Source: Bacillus sp. ISL-7
GTDB taxonomy: Bacteria; Bacillota; Bacilli; Bacillales_B; DSM-18226
NCBI RefSeq assembly: GCF_018613065.1
Contig: NZ_JAGGQW010000051.1
Coordinates: 1-52,079 of the forward strand
Direction: 5' to 3'
Length of the DNA stretch: 52,079 nt
Numbering within the stretch: the first letter of the stretch is position 1; the number at the start of each line of letters is the position of its first letter. Of this stretch, positions 34,100-43,178 are shown piece by piece. Under the pieces are notes generated by a model. That model was not told where the DNA came from and did not search any database. It saw only the letters and a program-made list of their open reading frames with translations. Both the position numbers and the translations under genes were made by a program.

Positions 34100-35506
34100 A
34101 TGGAGAAAAAGAAGGTCGTCATAATAGGTGGAGGAATCACAGGTTTAGCAACAGCATTCTACCTGCAAAAGGAGATCAAGGAGAGAGCACTGCCGCTTGA
34201 AGTCAAGCTATATGAAGCTAGTGACCGTTTTGGCGGTGTGATTCACACGGTGAAGAGGGATGGCTTTATGATTGAAAAAGGTCCCGATTCCATTCTGGCT
34301 CGAAAAGCCAGTGCGCTTAAATTAATTAAAGAAGTCGGCTTAGAAGACAAAGTGGTCGCGAATACAGCCGGGAAATCTTATATATACGCTAGAGGAAGGA
34401 TCCATTCGATGCCTGAGGGAGCATTTATGGGTATCCCAACACAGGTTACACCAATTGCGTTCTCAGGACTCTTTTCCCCACTAGGAAAACTACGGGCAGC
34501 AGGTGATTTTATTTTACCAAAAGGAAAGGAAAAGGCAGATCAATCCCTCGGTGAGTTTTTCAGAAGAAGGCTTGGGGATGAAATAGTGGATAACTTAATC
34601 GACCCTCTACTGTCAGGAATTTACGCAGGCGATATCGACCGCTTAAGCTTAATGTCATTGTTTCCGATGTTCTATCATATGGAGCAAAAACATCGAAGCC
34701 TTGTGCTTGGCTTGAAAAAAACGATGCCAGCCCCACCTAAAACAGCGAAAAGAGAACCTTCAAAAAAAGGAATGTTTATCTCCTTATCAACCGGTCTGGA
34801 ATCGTTAATTGAAGAAGTGGTCAAGCGGATGGATGAGGGAACTGTTAGGAAAGGAGTCCCTGTTGAAAAAATTGTGAGAGATCAAAACCACTATTCGATT
34901 ACCTTCGCTAATGGAACGGTTGAACAGGCGGATAGCGTGGTCATTGCGACAGAACATTTCCATGCACAAAAAATGCTTTCTGATTATCCGTTCATGCACA
35001 CGTTTGATGATATGCCATCCTATTCTGTGGCCAACGTTGCCATGGCATTTCCAAAGTCGGCAATTAAACAGGACATCGAGGGGACAGGCTTTTTAGTGTC
35101 GAGAAACAGTGACTTTAGAATAACTGCCTGCACATGGACGCATAAGAAGTGGCCTGGTACGACACCAAAGGATATGGCCTTATTACGCTGTTATGTTGGA
35201 AAACCAAATGATCAAGCGGCAGTTGATTTATCAGATGAAGAGATTATAAATGTTGCATTACGGGATTTAAATAAAACCATGAACATAACCGATAAACCAT
35301 TGTTCCATATCATCACAAGATGGAAAAAAGCGATGCCGCAATACAATGTTGGTCATATTGAACGGATGAAGAGTGTGAAGGAATCACTGACTAAGGAATT
35401 ACCCGGAGTATTTCTAGCTGGAGGTTCCTATGAAGGTGTTGGTATTCCAGACAGTATCGACCAGGGAGAGGCGGCAGTTAAAAAGGTACTCGAGTTTTTA
35501 AGGTAG
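34100..35506 (+). CDS. hemY: Protoporphyrinogen/coproporphyrinogen III oxidase
   Basis: The 468-residue FAD enzyme of haem synthesis has the dinucleotide fold VVIIGGGITGLATAFYLQ at the N-terminus, YEASDRFGGVIHTVKRDGFMIEKGPDSIL, and a C-terminal FAD region LAGGSYEGVGIPDSIDQGEAAV. In Bacillus it oxidises coproporphyrinogen III to coproporphyrin III. B. subtilis hemY is in hemEHY; here it stands alone, so this may be a second copy or a relocated gene. The ribosome binding site is weak (GGAG about 13 bases upstream). The 267-base gap before it is AT-rich, with a small AGGAGA/TCTCCT hairpin at 33981-34003 and no ORF. Confidence 0.92.
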   Translation: MEKKKVVIIGGGITGLATAFYLQKEIKERALPLEVKLYEASDRFGGVIHTVKRDGFMIEKGPDSILARKASALKLIKEVGLEDKVVANTAGKSYIYARGRIHSMPEGAFMGIPTQVTPIAFSGLFSPLGKLRAAGDFILPKGKEKADQSLGEFFRRRLGDEIVDNLIDPLLSGIYAGDIDRLSLMSLFPMFYHMEQKHRSLVLGLKKTMPAPPKTAKREPSKKGMFISLSTGLESLIEEVVKRMDEGTVRKGVPVEKIVRDQNHYSITFANGTVEQADSVVIATEHFHAQKMLSDYPFMHTFDDMPSYSVANVAMAFPKSAIKQDIEGTGFLVSRNSDFRITACTWTHKKWPGTTPKDMALLRCYVGKPNDQAAVDLSDEEIINVALRDLNKTMNITDKPLFHIITRWKKAMPQYNVGHIERMKSVKESLTKELPGVFLAGGSYEGVGIPDSIDQGEAAVKKVLEFLR

Positions 35507-35517
35507 TCATTAAGACG

Positions 35518-35553
35518 GAGTAGGGATTTGAGATTCCTGCTCTATTTTTTTGA
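35518..35553 (+). terminator. Intrinsic terminator after hemY
   Basis: GAGTAGGGAT and ATTCCTGCTC pair with two G:U pairs and are followed by TATTTTTTT. Confidence 0.7.
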
Positions 35554-35985
35554 CTGGAATCAATATCCTTTAATAGGGGATTTTCCAATAAAATGCCAAA
35601 ATCGAGAGGGAGCATACCTCTCTCTTTTTATTTATAGAATAACTTCTAATGACTTTTTGTGTAAGTTTTGTTACCAACTTTTTAACTGATTCGAATGTAA
35701 AAATGGTATGTATGTCAATTTGATGGCGGATTTTCTGAAAGAAATAACTAATCAATTAATAGGCGCGGAGTCTTGGTATCTATGGTTTTTACTATATCAA
35801 TATCATAAATGAGAGTAATTCCCACTTAAATATATGTTGTTTAATAGAAGAATTATTATTAAAATAAAGATAGATTGTTTAGTAAATAGAAATTTTCATT
35901 TTATAAAAAATTTGAAAGATTGTACTTCTTAGTTGATACCTCTATGTAATTAATTTTTTAATATTATAAAAAAGGGGAAATGCAT
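35554..35985. other. Long AT-rich leader region before gltT
   Basis: No ORF with a ribosome binding site. A GAGAGG/CCTCTC hairpin (35604-35622) followed by TCTTTTTATTT could be a second terminator. The rest is very AT-rich. TTGAAA and TGATAC near 35909-35936 could be a weak SigA promoter, but I am not confident. Confidence 0.35.
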
Positions 35986-37233
35986 ATGAAGAAGATTAGT
36001 TTAGCATGGCAGATTTTCATTGGTCTGACACTTGGTATTATTGTCGGTGCGGTTTTTTACGGAAATCCACATGTGGCAAGCTACCTTCAGCCAATTGGAG
36101 ATATATTTATTCGCTTAATTAAGATGATTGTTGTCCCAATTGTAATCTCCAGCCTTATTGTTGGTGTTGCTGGTGTTGGTGATATGAAGTCTTTAGGAAA
36201 ACTGGGCGGGAAAACCCTGCTTTATTTTGAAATCATTACCACGATTGCGATCATTGTTGGACTTCTTGCTGCGAACGTGTTTCAGCCAGGAGATGGCGTT
36301 GATAAATCGAAACTTACAAAAACGGATATTAACAGCTATGTAAGTACAGCCGAAAAAACTGAGGCCCATTCCATGATTGACACTGTTGTGAATATTGTTC
36401 CGACGAACATCATTCAATCATTAGCTAACGGAGAAATGTTACCGATTATTTTCTTCTCTGTTATGTTTGGACTTGGTGTGGCAGCGATTGGAGAGAAAGG
36501 GATACCAATTATCAATTTCTTCCGAGGTACGGCCGATGCGATGTTCTATGTCACAAACCAAATCATGAAGCTCGCGCCATTCGGTGTGTTTGCATTAATT
36601 GGTGTTACTGTTTCGAAATTTGGAATTACCTCATTAATTCCACTGGGGAAACTAGTCCTGGTTGTATACGGATCCATGTTTTTCTTCATCCTTGTCGTCC
36701 TTGGATTAGTAGCAAAAATTGCCGGATTCAATATTATCCACCTCATTAAATATTTAAAAGACGAATTAATTTTAGGTTACACGACAGCAAGTTCAGAAAC
36801 CGTTCTTCCAAAAATTATGGAAAAAATGGAGAAATTGGGCTGTCCTAAATCGATTACATCTTTCGTAATTCCAACAGGATATTCCTTTAATCTAGATGGA
36901 TCTACGCTTTACCAAGCGATTGCCGCACTGTTTATTGCGCAAATGTATGGAATCCATTTGAGTATTGGACATCAAATTACATTAGTTCTTGTATTGATGT
37001 TAACATCTAAAGGAATTGCTGGGGTACCAGGTGTATCGTTTGTTGTTCTACTAGCCACTTTGGGCAGCGTAGGTATTCCTGTAGAAGGGCTAGCATTTAT
37101 TGCCGGAATTGATCGTATTCTTGATATGGCTCGTACTTGTGTAAACATTGTCGGAAACTCTTTGGCTGCAATTGTTATTACAAAATGGGAAGGCCATGAG
37201 CTTAAAAATTATCAGGAACGTAAGGTAGCTTAA
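35986..37233 (+). CDS. gltT: Glutamate/aspartate:cation symporter
   Basis: The 415-residue DAACS-family transporter is close to B. subtilis GltT: KISLAWQIFIGLTLGIIVGA, PIGDIFIRLIKMIVVPIVIS, TTASSETVLPKIMEKMEKLG, FVIPTGYSFNLDGSTLYQ, LTSKGIAGVPGVSFVVLLAT and AGIDRILDMARTCVNIVGNS. The serine-rich hairpin, substrate-binding DRILDMARTxxN and two re-entrant loops are intact. AGGGG is eight bases before the ATG at 35986; the ATG at 35980 is too close. Confidence 0.93.
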   Translation: MKKISLAWQIFIGLTLGIIVGAVFYGNPHVASYLQPIGDIFIRLIKMIVVPIVISSLIVGVAGVGDMKSLGKLGGKTLLYFEIITTIAIIVGLLAANVFQPGDGVDKSKLTKTDINSYVSTAEKTEAHSMIDTVVNIVPTNIIQSLANGEMLPIIFFSVMFGLGVAAIGEKGIPIINFFRGTADAMFYVTNQIMKLAPFGVFALIGVTVSKFGITSLIPLGKLVLVVYGSMFFFILVVLGLVAKIAGFNIIHLIKYLKDELILGYTTASSETVLPKIMEKMEKLGCPKSITSFVIPTGYSFNLDGSTLYQAIAALFIAQMYGIHLSIGHQITLVLVLMLTSKGIAGVPGVSFVVLLATLGSVGIPVEGLAFIAGIDRILDMARTCVNIVGNSLAAIVITKWEGHELKNYQERKVA

Positions 37234-37246
37234 AATAAGGAAAACG

Positions 37247-37278
37247 GGACATCTTCTGAAATGGGAGATGTCCTTTTT
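37247..37278 (+). terminator. Intrinsic terminator after gltT
   Basis: GGACATCT and AGATGTCC with an 11-base loop, followed by TTTTT. Confidence 0.85.
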
Positions 37279-37484
37279 CATTGGGCTAATGATTCCGAAT
37301 CTTAAATAAAGTCAGGTAATATTATTGACTTATAAAAGTTTTACATACTAAAATGGATAAAACCGATAGAAATACTCATGTTTTAATTTGTATATAAACC
37401 AGAAAATTGATTTTCCAAATCTATGGAATATGGTTGGAAAGTTTTTAATACACTGAGAAAAACTGACTAGAAGCAGGTGCTAAA

Positions 37485-37988
37485 ATGATTATTCGTAATG
37501 CTGCAGCGGATGAGTCATCATTCATTCGAGAACAAAGAGTAAACTCATATGAAGAACATGCCCAAAACATTCCTGAAGATCATTGGAAGGCTCTTAAACA
37601 CGCAATCTCGTCGGATGCTGATGCGCAGGAGGATGTGGAACGAATTGTTGCTGAAATTGAAGGGAAAATAGTAGGCAGTGTTGCCTTGTTTCCTGCAAAA
37701 ACCGATGCCTACGAAGGATTGATAGATGAGTTGGATTATCCTGAAATACGAATGCTCGCAGTGATACCGCAAGCTCGAGGCAATGGGGTGGCAAAAGCAC
37801 TGATTTCAGAATGTATTCGACGAGCGAAAGTGCAAGGCTGTCATTCAATCGGCCTGCATACCGCAGATTTTATGAAAAGTGCGATGGGACTATACGGGCG
37901 CCTTGGTTTTGAAAGGTTACCGCAATTCGATTTTGAACCTGCGGATGACGGCATCATTGTGAAAGCGTATCGACTTACTTTTGATTAG
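37485..37988 (+). CDS. GNAT-family N-acetyltransferase
   Basis: The 167-residue single-domain acetyltransferase has acetyl-CoA binding motif A as RMLAVIPQARGNGVAKALISECI (pyrophosphate loop RGNGVA). Motif B is AMGLYGRLGFERLP and the end IIVKAYRLTF. The acceptor is unknown. GCAGGTG is a modest ribosome binding site. Monocistronic. Confidence 0.88.
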   Translation: MIIRNAAADESSFIREQRVNSYEEHAQNIPEDHWKALKHAISSDADAQEDVERIVAEIEGKIVGSVALFPAKTDAYEGLIDELDYPEIRMLAVIPQARGNGVAKALISECIRRAKVQGCHSIGLHTADFMKSAMGLYGRLGFERLPQFDFEPADDGIIVKAYRLTFD

Positions 37989-38131
37989 TACTTTATTGTT
38001 TTGGAAAGCTGGTACTAGAAATTATTTTGTAAAACCCACTTGACAGGTAGGAAAAGTCAGAATAAAATGTAAATAATTCAAATAGATTCAGAGAACGATT
38101 AATTTAATATTTAGCTGATTGGAAAACCAAA

Positions 38132-38167
38132 GGCTTATACTCTTAATTAGGGTATAAGTCTTTTTTT
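38132..38167 (+). terminator. Intrinsic terminator upstream of the sulfur block
   Basis: GGCTTATAC and GTATAAGTC (one G:U) with an 11-base loop, followed by TTTTTTTATT. It lies about 145 bases past the GNAT gene and 20 bases before a short ORF. Confidence 0.7.
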
Positions 38168-38186
38168 ATTCGAAGGGGGACAAATC

Positions 38187-38258
38187 ATGATCTATCCGAT
38201 TAGTAAGTGGAGTCCACATTGTTGTCAGTCATTTTGTATTTTTTCAGGTTTATGGTAG
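38187..38258 (+). CDS. Possible 23-residue Cys-containing leader peptide
   Basis: ATG at 38187 follows AAGGGGGA by seven bases. The 23-codon frame begins MIYPISKW and contains three Cys (HCCQSFC) before a TAG. It lies upstream of yezD and the sulfate transporter genes. Cysteine-rich leader peptides that sense Cys-tRNA supply are known upstream of sulfur genes in other bacteria, so a regulatory role is possible. It may equally be a chance ORF; the good ribosome binding site is the main support. Confidence 0.35.
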   Translation: MIYPISKWSPHCCQSFCIFSGLW

Positions 38259-38342
38259 ATGAATAGAATCAAAGGGTCTTTTTTTAGACTATAAAACCAA
38301 GTATTCCTATGTGATATTATGAGTTTAAGGGAGGATAAAAAT

Positions 38343-38501
38343 ATGGCAATTGTGGATCAAGCAAAAGCAAAATATATTCTTTCGACACTAAAGGGTATGG
38401 AGTATGGTTCTGTGGTCATAACCGTTCATGACGGTACGATCACTCAAATTGATAAGACAGAGAAAACGCGATTTGCACAAAATAAGAAAACATCTAAATA
38501 A
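38343..38501 (+). CDS. yezD: DUF2292 family small protein YezD
   Basis: The 52-residue protein has the DUF2292 core KYILSTLKGMEYGSVVITVHDGTITQIDKTEKTRF, matching B. subtilis YezD. The family is often found with sulfate or cysteine genes, as here, but has no proven function. GGGAGG lies before the ATG at 38343; an in-frame ATG 24 bases upstream lacks a ribosome binding site. Confidence 0.82.
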   Translation: MAIVDQAKAKYILSTLKGMEYGSVVITVHDGTITQIDKTEKTRFAQNKKTSK

Positions 38502-38558
38502 CAAAGATGATTTGCAAAAAGTGACCACACTTATTATTGGATTTATTTTTAAAAAATT

Positions 38559-38695
38559 TAGCCGATCAGTCTACTGAAGGCTACTTATTTTCTAGACTAT
38601 GCGAGAGATGATTGTTGCTCACCGGACTTATCTTAACTCCGAAAAGCAGACAACCGACCTTTAAGCGATAGTCTTAAGAATAGGTAGCCTTTTTT
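38559..38695 (+). promoter_or_regulatory. Structured leader with alternative hairpins before sbp
   Basis: Two mutually exclusive structures can form. Structure A: TAGCC (38559-38563) pairs with GGCTA (38579-38583), stacked on TCAG/CTGA. Structure B: 38579-38600 pairs with 38668-38689 over 22 positions with few mismatches, then TTTTTT, an intrinsic terminator enclosing about 67 bases. That interior forms further stems (TTGTTGCT with AGCA and ACAA around a bulged G; CGGA/TCCG). GGCTA is shared, so A would block B. The sbp ribosome binding site follows 10 bases later. This looks like a transcription attenuator or riboswitch; I do not recognise a known class (no S-box core, no T-box sequence). 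Confidence 0.6.
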
Positions 38696-38720
38696 GTTTA
38701 AAAAAAGGAGGAAATCACAA

Positions 38721-39794
38721 ATGAAACTAGCTTACAAATTCACAACCGTACTTATTCTTATCGCCCTTATTCTAGCAGGGTGCAGCAGTCAGTCTAGTAA
38801 TCAAAGCACTGAGAAAAAAGATGGGGGAACCAAACAAGAGGCTGCGAAACCAAAAGAACCTGTCCAATTATTAAATGTTTCATATGACCCAACCCGAGAA
38901 CTATATGAAGAGTTTAACGGAGAATTCGCTAAGTATTGGGAAAAGGAAAAAGGTCAGAAGGTAACCATTCAACAGTCACATGGTGGTTCAGGAAAACAAG
39001 GACGTGCTGTCATCGATGGTCTTGAGGCAGATGTTGTTACGCTGGCATTGGCATATGATATCGATGAGATTGCAAACTTAGGCGGCTTACTTTCGAAGGA
39101 TTGGCAAAAGAAGCTGAAGGATAACTCGACTCCGTATACGTCAACGATTGTGTTTCTAGTTAAAAAGGGGAACCCAAAAGGGATTAAAGATTGGGACGAC
39201 TTAACGAAAAAGGGAACTTCAGTCATAACTCCAAATCCAAAGACATCCGGTGGTGCCCGTTGGAATTACTTAGCAGCTTGGGCATACGCAAAAGATAAAT
39301 ATAATGGGGATGAAACAAAAATTAAGAAATTTATGAGCCAACTGTACAAAAATGTTGAAGTATTAGATTCTGGTGCCCGCGGAGCAACCACCACTTTCGT
39401 TGAACGAGGCATTGGTGATGTCTTGATTGCCTGGGAGAACGAGGCTTTCTTAACACTTAATGAATTAGGAAAAGACAAATTTGAGATTGTTGTCCCATCC
39501 ATTAGTATTCTTGCTGAACCACCGGTTGCTGTGGTCGATAAGAACGTCGAGAAAAAGGGAACGAAAGAGGTAGCTGAGGCCTATTTGAATTATTTATACA
39601 GTGATGTAGGACAGGAAATTATCGCAAAGAATTATTATCGCCCCCGTAATCAAGCGATTCTTGACAAGTATTCAAATATCTTTCCAAAAATTAATTTAGT
39701 GACGATTGACAAAGATTTTGGAGGATGGAAAAAAGCACAGGAGACGCACTTTAATGATGGCGGGACGTTTGATCAGATTTATCAGCCTTTGTAA
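38721..39794 (+). CDS. sbp: Sulfate ABC transporter substrate-binding lipoprotein
   Basis: The 357-residue lipoprotein has lipobox ILAGC (Cys about 20 of this start). After a Ser/Lys/Gln linker it has the sulfate-binding protein fold: [72 protein letters not shown] and [13 protein letters not shown]. It captures sulfate or thiosulfate outside the membrane for CysT/CysW/CysA. AAAGGAGG precedes the ATG at 38721. A stem-loop follows it, probably giving this binding protein higher expression than the permease genes. Confidence 0.94.
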   Translation: MKLAYKFTTVLILIALILAGCSSQSSNQSTEKKDGGTKQEAAKPKEPVQLLNVSYDPTRELYEEFNGEFAKYWEKEKGQKVTIQQSHGGSGKQGRAVIDGLEADVVTLALAYDIDEIANLGGLLSKDWQKKLKDNSTPYTSTIVFLVKKGNPKGIKDWDDLTKKGTSVITPNPKTSGGARWNYLAAWAYAKDKYNGDETKIKKFMSQLYKNVEVLDSGARGATTTFVERGIGDVLIAWENEAFLTLNELGKDKFEIVVPSISILAEPPVAVVDKNVEKKGTKEVAEAYLNYLYSDVGQEIIAKNYYRPRNQAILDKYSNIFPKINLVTIDKDFGGWKKAQETHFNDGGTFDQIYQPL

Positions 39795-39809
39795 GTAGTT
39801 TAGTTAGAC

Positions 39810-39842
39810 GGGTGTCCTTCATCAGGTGTGATGGGGATGCCC
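39810..39842 (+). other. Stem-loop between sbp and cysT
   Basis: GGGTGTCC and GGATGCCC pair (with G:U) and extend through CATC/GATG. No U tract follows, so it is more likely an mRNA-stabilising or processing element at the sbp 3' end than a terminator. Confidence 0.5.
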
Positions 39843-39874
39843 TACATGTATCTTATCCGGAAGGGGTCAACCTC

Positions 39875-40708
39875 ATGGCTCGTTTAGCAAATTTAAAAGT
39901 GAAAAGAAATAGTGTTCTGCCGGGATTCGGCCTTTCGCTCGGATTTACGATGTTTTATATAAGCATCCTTGTCATTCTGCCATTATCCATGATATTTATT
40001 AATTCGATGACCGTCGAGTGGCCGAAAATTTGGGAGACCATTTCTGATCCGAGGGTGGTTGCCTCCTATAAACTGAGTTTTGGTGTCGCCTTTTTCGCCG
40101 CTTTTATTAATGTTATTTTTGGCGTACTAATCGCATGGGGGCTGGTACGTTATCAGTTTTTTGGTAGAAGAATCATTGATGGGCTAGTTGATTTGCCTTT
40201 TGCCTTACCAACAGCGATTGCCGGGATTGCCTTAACGACCTTGTATACGGAAAATGGCTGGGTTGGGCAGTTTTTAAGTTTTAAAGTGGCGTTTACTCCG
40301 CTCGGTATTACATTAGCATTAACATTTATCGGGCTGCCCTTTGTGGTGCGCACCGTTCAGCCCGTCCTGCAAAGCTTGGAAAAAGAAATCGAAGAAGCAT
40401 CAGCTAGTTTAGGAGCAAACCGATCACAAACATTTGTAAAAGTTATTTTTCCAGAAATCCTGCCAGCTGCACTAACGGGGTTCGCGCTTGCCTTTGCCCG
40501 GGCGCTTGGGGAATATGGCTCGGTCGTCTTTATTGCAGGGAATATGCCGATGAAGACAGAAATAACTCCGCTGCTAATCATGACCAAGTTAGAACAATAT
40601 GATTACGCCGGTGCTACAGCGATAGCAGCCGTTATGTTGATTTTTTCCTTTACGATGCTACTTATTATTAATGTATTGCAGTGGTGGACGAATCGGAAAT
40701 TTATTTAG
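39875..40708 (+). CDS. cysT: Sulfate ABC transporter permease CysT
   Basis: The 277-residue inner-membrane permease has six hydrophobic segments and the EAA loop EEASASLGANRSQTFVKVIFPEILPA; the CysT/CysU type is shown by the N-terminal VLPGFGLSLGFTMFYISILVILPLS. AAGGGG nine bases upstream sets the ATG at 39875. It forms the membrane channel with CysW. The following 312-base gap with a tandem array is unusual for this operon. Confidence 0.93.
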   Translation: MARLANLKVKRNSVLPGFGLSLGFTMFYISILVILPLSMIFINSMTVEWPKIWETISDPRVVASYKLSFGVAFFAAFINVIFGVLIAWGLVRYQFFGRRIIDGLVDLPFALPTAIAGIALTTLYTENGWVGQFLSFKVAFTPLGITLALTFIGLPFVVRTVQPVLQSLEKEIEEASASLGANRSQTFVKVIFPEILPAALTGFALAFARALGEYGSVVFIAGNMPMKTEITPLLIMTKLEQYDYAGATAIAAVMLIFSFTMLLIINVLQWWTNRKFI

Positions 40709-40853
40709 AGATAACTAGTGTTAGAGGAGGTTTTATCGGTTTCGCAAACAAACTTGGTATTTCCGCAAACAAACATCTGTCACAAAGCGAAATATTAGAA
40801 AACTTGGCTGTTTGCATCAAGATTGTTGTTTTTGCTGATGTAAAATTACACCT

Positions 40854-40968
40854 TATCAGGTAGCTTATAAAATTTATCAGCGGAATATTACCTTTTATCA
40901 GCGAAACTAAGCCATATATCAGCGAAAATGATATTTTATCAGCGAAACTAAGTCATATATCAGTGAAT
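40854..40968. repeat. Six-copy array of TATCAG with a 21-bp period in the cysT-cysW gap
   Basis: TATCAG occurs at 40854, 40875, 40896, 40917, 40937 and 40958, spacing 20-21 bases; the last five continue as CGGAA, CGAAA or TGAAT. A second pair, CGCAAACAAAC at 40743 and 40764, also has a 21-base spacing. No ORF or terminator is evident in 40709-41020. Confidence 0.85.
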
Positions 40969-41020
40969 CAATATTAGCAACCAAAAAAGGATCGATTTTT
41001 TGATCCAGAAGGAGGTACCT

Positions 41021-41908
41021 ATGGCTGGAAAAGTTCCAATCCAATATTCCAGTACACCGCTTCAAACTACAGCCCGCAATTCAGAACCCCGACTCGTACG
41101 CTGGTTACTAATCACACTCGCATTAGCATTTTTAGGTTTGTTTTTGGTGTTACCGTTGGTTGCCATTTTTATAAAAGCCTTTGATAAGGGTATAGCCGTT
41201 TTCCTAGAGGCCGTTAGCAATCCAGATGCATTATCTGCAATCAAGTTAACTTTGGTCATTACCTTGATTACCGTGCCACTTAATGCCATCTTTGGTGTGG
41301 CAGCCGCCTGGGCCGTAACCAAGTTCAATTTTAAGGGAAAAAGTCTACTGATTACGATTATTGATCTGCCATTTGCCATCTCCCCAGTCATCGCCGGATT
41401 GGTATTTGTTCTATTATTTAGTGCGCATGGCTTATTTGGACAATGGTTAATCGACCATAATATCAAAATTATTTTCGCGGTGCCTGGAATCGCCCTTGCC
41501 ACACTTTTAGTGACATTGCCCTTTGTCGCCCGGGAACTCATTCCATTAATGCAAACTCAGGGGACGGCCGATGAGGAAGCATCCTTGACACTGGGTGCGA
41601 GCGGCTGGAAGACATTCCTTTTGGTAACTCTGCCGAATATTAAATGGGGATTATTATATGGGATTATTCTCTGTAGTGCTCGAGCAATTGGGGAGTTTGG
41701 AGCTGTTTCAGTCGTTTCAGGACATATCCGCGGAATGACAAATACGATGCCGCTCCATATTGAAATTTTATACAATGAATATCAATTTTCCGCGGCATTT
41801 GCGGTTGCTTCCTTAATGTCATTTTTTGCCATCATCACCTTGGTTGTAAAAAATGTCATTGAATGGAAAGCAAAAAAATCATTTGAACCTGGAGAAGGAG
41901 TTCACTAA
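41021..41908 (+). CDS. cysW: Sulfate ABC transporter permease CysW
   Basis: The 295-residue permease has six membrane segments and the EAA loop [27 protein letters not shown]. The CysW features [21 protein letters not shown] and [45 protein letters not shown] are present. GAAGGAGG is seven bases from the ATG at 41021. It ends one base before the cysA ATG. Confidence 0.93.
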   Translation: MAGKVPIQYSSTPLQTTARNSEPRLVRWLLITLALAFLGLFLVLPLVAIFIKAFDKGIAVFLEAVSNPDALSAIKLTLVITLITVPLNAIFGVAAAWAVTKFNFKGKSLLITIIDLPFAISPVIAGLVFVLLFSAHGLFGQWLIDHNIKIIFAVPGIALATLLVTLPFVARELIPLMQTQGTADEEASLTLGASGWKTFLLVTLPNIKWGLLYGIILCSARAIGEFGAVSVVSGHIRGMTNTMPLHIEILYNEYQFSAAFAVASLMSFFAIITLVVKNVIEWKAKKSFEPGEGVH

Positions 41909-41909
41909 G

Positions 41910-42980
41910 ATGAGCATTCAAATTCAAAATATCTCAAAATCATTTGGAAACTTTCAAGCCCTCGACCAAATTAATCTTGATATTCAAACAGGTGAGCTCG
42001 TCGCTCTTCTTGGTCCATCTGGTTCTGGGAAAACATCACTTCTAAGAATCATCGCAGGCTTAGAAGGTGCGAATCAGGGAGCCATTTTGTTCGGAGAAGA
42101 AGACATGACCCATATCAGTACAAAGGAGCGGAAAGTAGGATTTGTCTTCCAGCATTATGCCTTGTTTCGTCATATGACTGTTTTTGAAAATGTGGCCTAT
42201 GGATTAAAAGTCCGGCCAAGGAAAACGCGTCCTTCCAAAACCGAAATAAAAGAAAAGGTCATGGAATTACTAAAGCTAGTAAAATTAGAAGCCTTTGCTG
42301 AAGGGTATCCTTCCCATTTGTCAGGCGGCCAGCGGCAGCGGGTGGCATTAGCGAGAGCACTGGCTGTTGAGCCCAAGGTTCTCTTGTTGGATGAACCATT
42401 TGGTGCGTTAGATGCCAAAGTCCGCAAAGATCTTCGCAGATGGCTTAGAAAGCTCCATGATGACTACCAGATTACGAGCATTTTTGTGACGCACGACCAA
42501 GAGGAAGCGCTGGATGTTGCCGACCGAGTTGTTGTGATGAATGAAGGGAAGATTGAGCAAATCGGCACGCCAGAGGAAGTATATGAAAATCCAAACAGTC
42601 CTTTTGTTTATCACTTTTTAGGGAATGTTAATTTGTTTAAAGGGCGCCTCCATAAAGGGAAATTACGACACGGTAATTTTGAAGTCGATGCACCTGAATT
42701 CTCCGCAACAGAGAATACCGAGGCAGTCGGTTACGTTCGACCGCATGATATAAGTATCGAAAGAGAGGCTAGCCTGGATTCAGTTGCTGCAAAAATTAAT
42801 TATATTCATTTAGTCGGAGCCTCCGTCCAACTTGAACTGATTCGAAAAGATAATGGCGAGTTCCTGGAAGTGGAATTAAGAAAGGAGCAATTTCGAAGCC
42901 TCGATCTAAAGTCAGGGGAAGAAGTGTTTGTAAAACCAAAACAACTAAAGGTCTTTATTCCCCAGGATTATTCCATTTAA
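41910..42980 (+). CDS. cysA: Sulfate ABC transporter ATPase CysA
   Basis: The 356-residue ATPase has Walker [11 protein letters not shown]-loop [13 protein letters not shown], signature [15 protein letters not shown], Walker [14 protein letters not shown] and the switch [12 protein letters not shown]-terminal TOBE-type domain (about 240-356; [10 protein letters not shown]) follows. It energises sulfate/thiosulfate import. AAGGAG lies in the cysW end, and the ATG follows the cysW TAA by one base. Last gene of the operon. Confidence 0.95.
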   Translation: MSIQIQNISKSFGNFQALDQINLDIQTGELVALLGPSGSGKTSLLRIIAGLEGANQGAILFGEEDMTHISTKERKVGFVFQHYALFRHMTVFENVAYGLKVRPRKTRPSKTEIKEKVMELLKLVKLEAFAEGYPSHLSGGQRQRVALARALAVEPKVLLLDEPFGALDAKVRKDLRRWLRKLHDDYQITSIFVTHDQEEALDVADRVVVMNEGKIEQIGTPEEVYENPNSPFVYHFLGNVNLFKGRLHKGKLRHGNFEVDAPEFSATENTEAVGYVRPHDISIEREASLDSVAAKINYIHLVGASVQLELIRKDNGEFLEVELRKEQFRSLDLKSGEEVFVKPKQLKVFIPQDYSI

Positions 42981-43011
42981 AAAAGGCGAACAGGGCCAGG
43001 CCTTGTTCGCC
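42979..43011. terminator. Terminator between cysA and lsrF
   Basis: GGCGAACAGGG and CCTTGTTCGCC (one G:U) pair around a five-base loop. The strong U tract is on the minus strand (TTTTTT), so it best ends the lsrRK-cupin-lsrF transcript; on the plus strand it follows cysA directly. The stem shares GGCGAACAG with the palindrome at 1-26. The 167 bases up to lsrF contain no ORF I would support. Confidence 0.7.
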
Positions 43012-43178
43012 CAAATAGATTTTGAAGACTGGTATTGTCTTAAATTAAGGGTTGTTGCCGGAAGAAAGAAACCTATAGAAATGGTCCGACTATTATCGTT
43101 CTTTGAAGTTTATCGCAAAAAATTCGATGTGGGCTACATATGGAAGGATAATTGTTTTATTAAGTATACATGAAATGA

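Noticed and set aside
38559..38695. S-box (SAM-I) riboswitch or T-box
   Set aside because: Neither the conserved S-box core nor the T-box AGGGTGG-type sequence is present.
40681..40863. 60-codon ORF between cysT and cysW
   Set aside because: Overlaps the end of cysT and the repeats; no ribosome binding site.
41062..41541. 159-codon ORF antisense to cysW
   Set aside because: Shadow of a transmembrane coding sequence.
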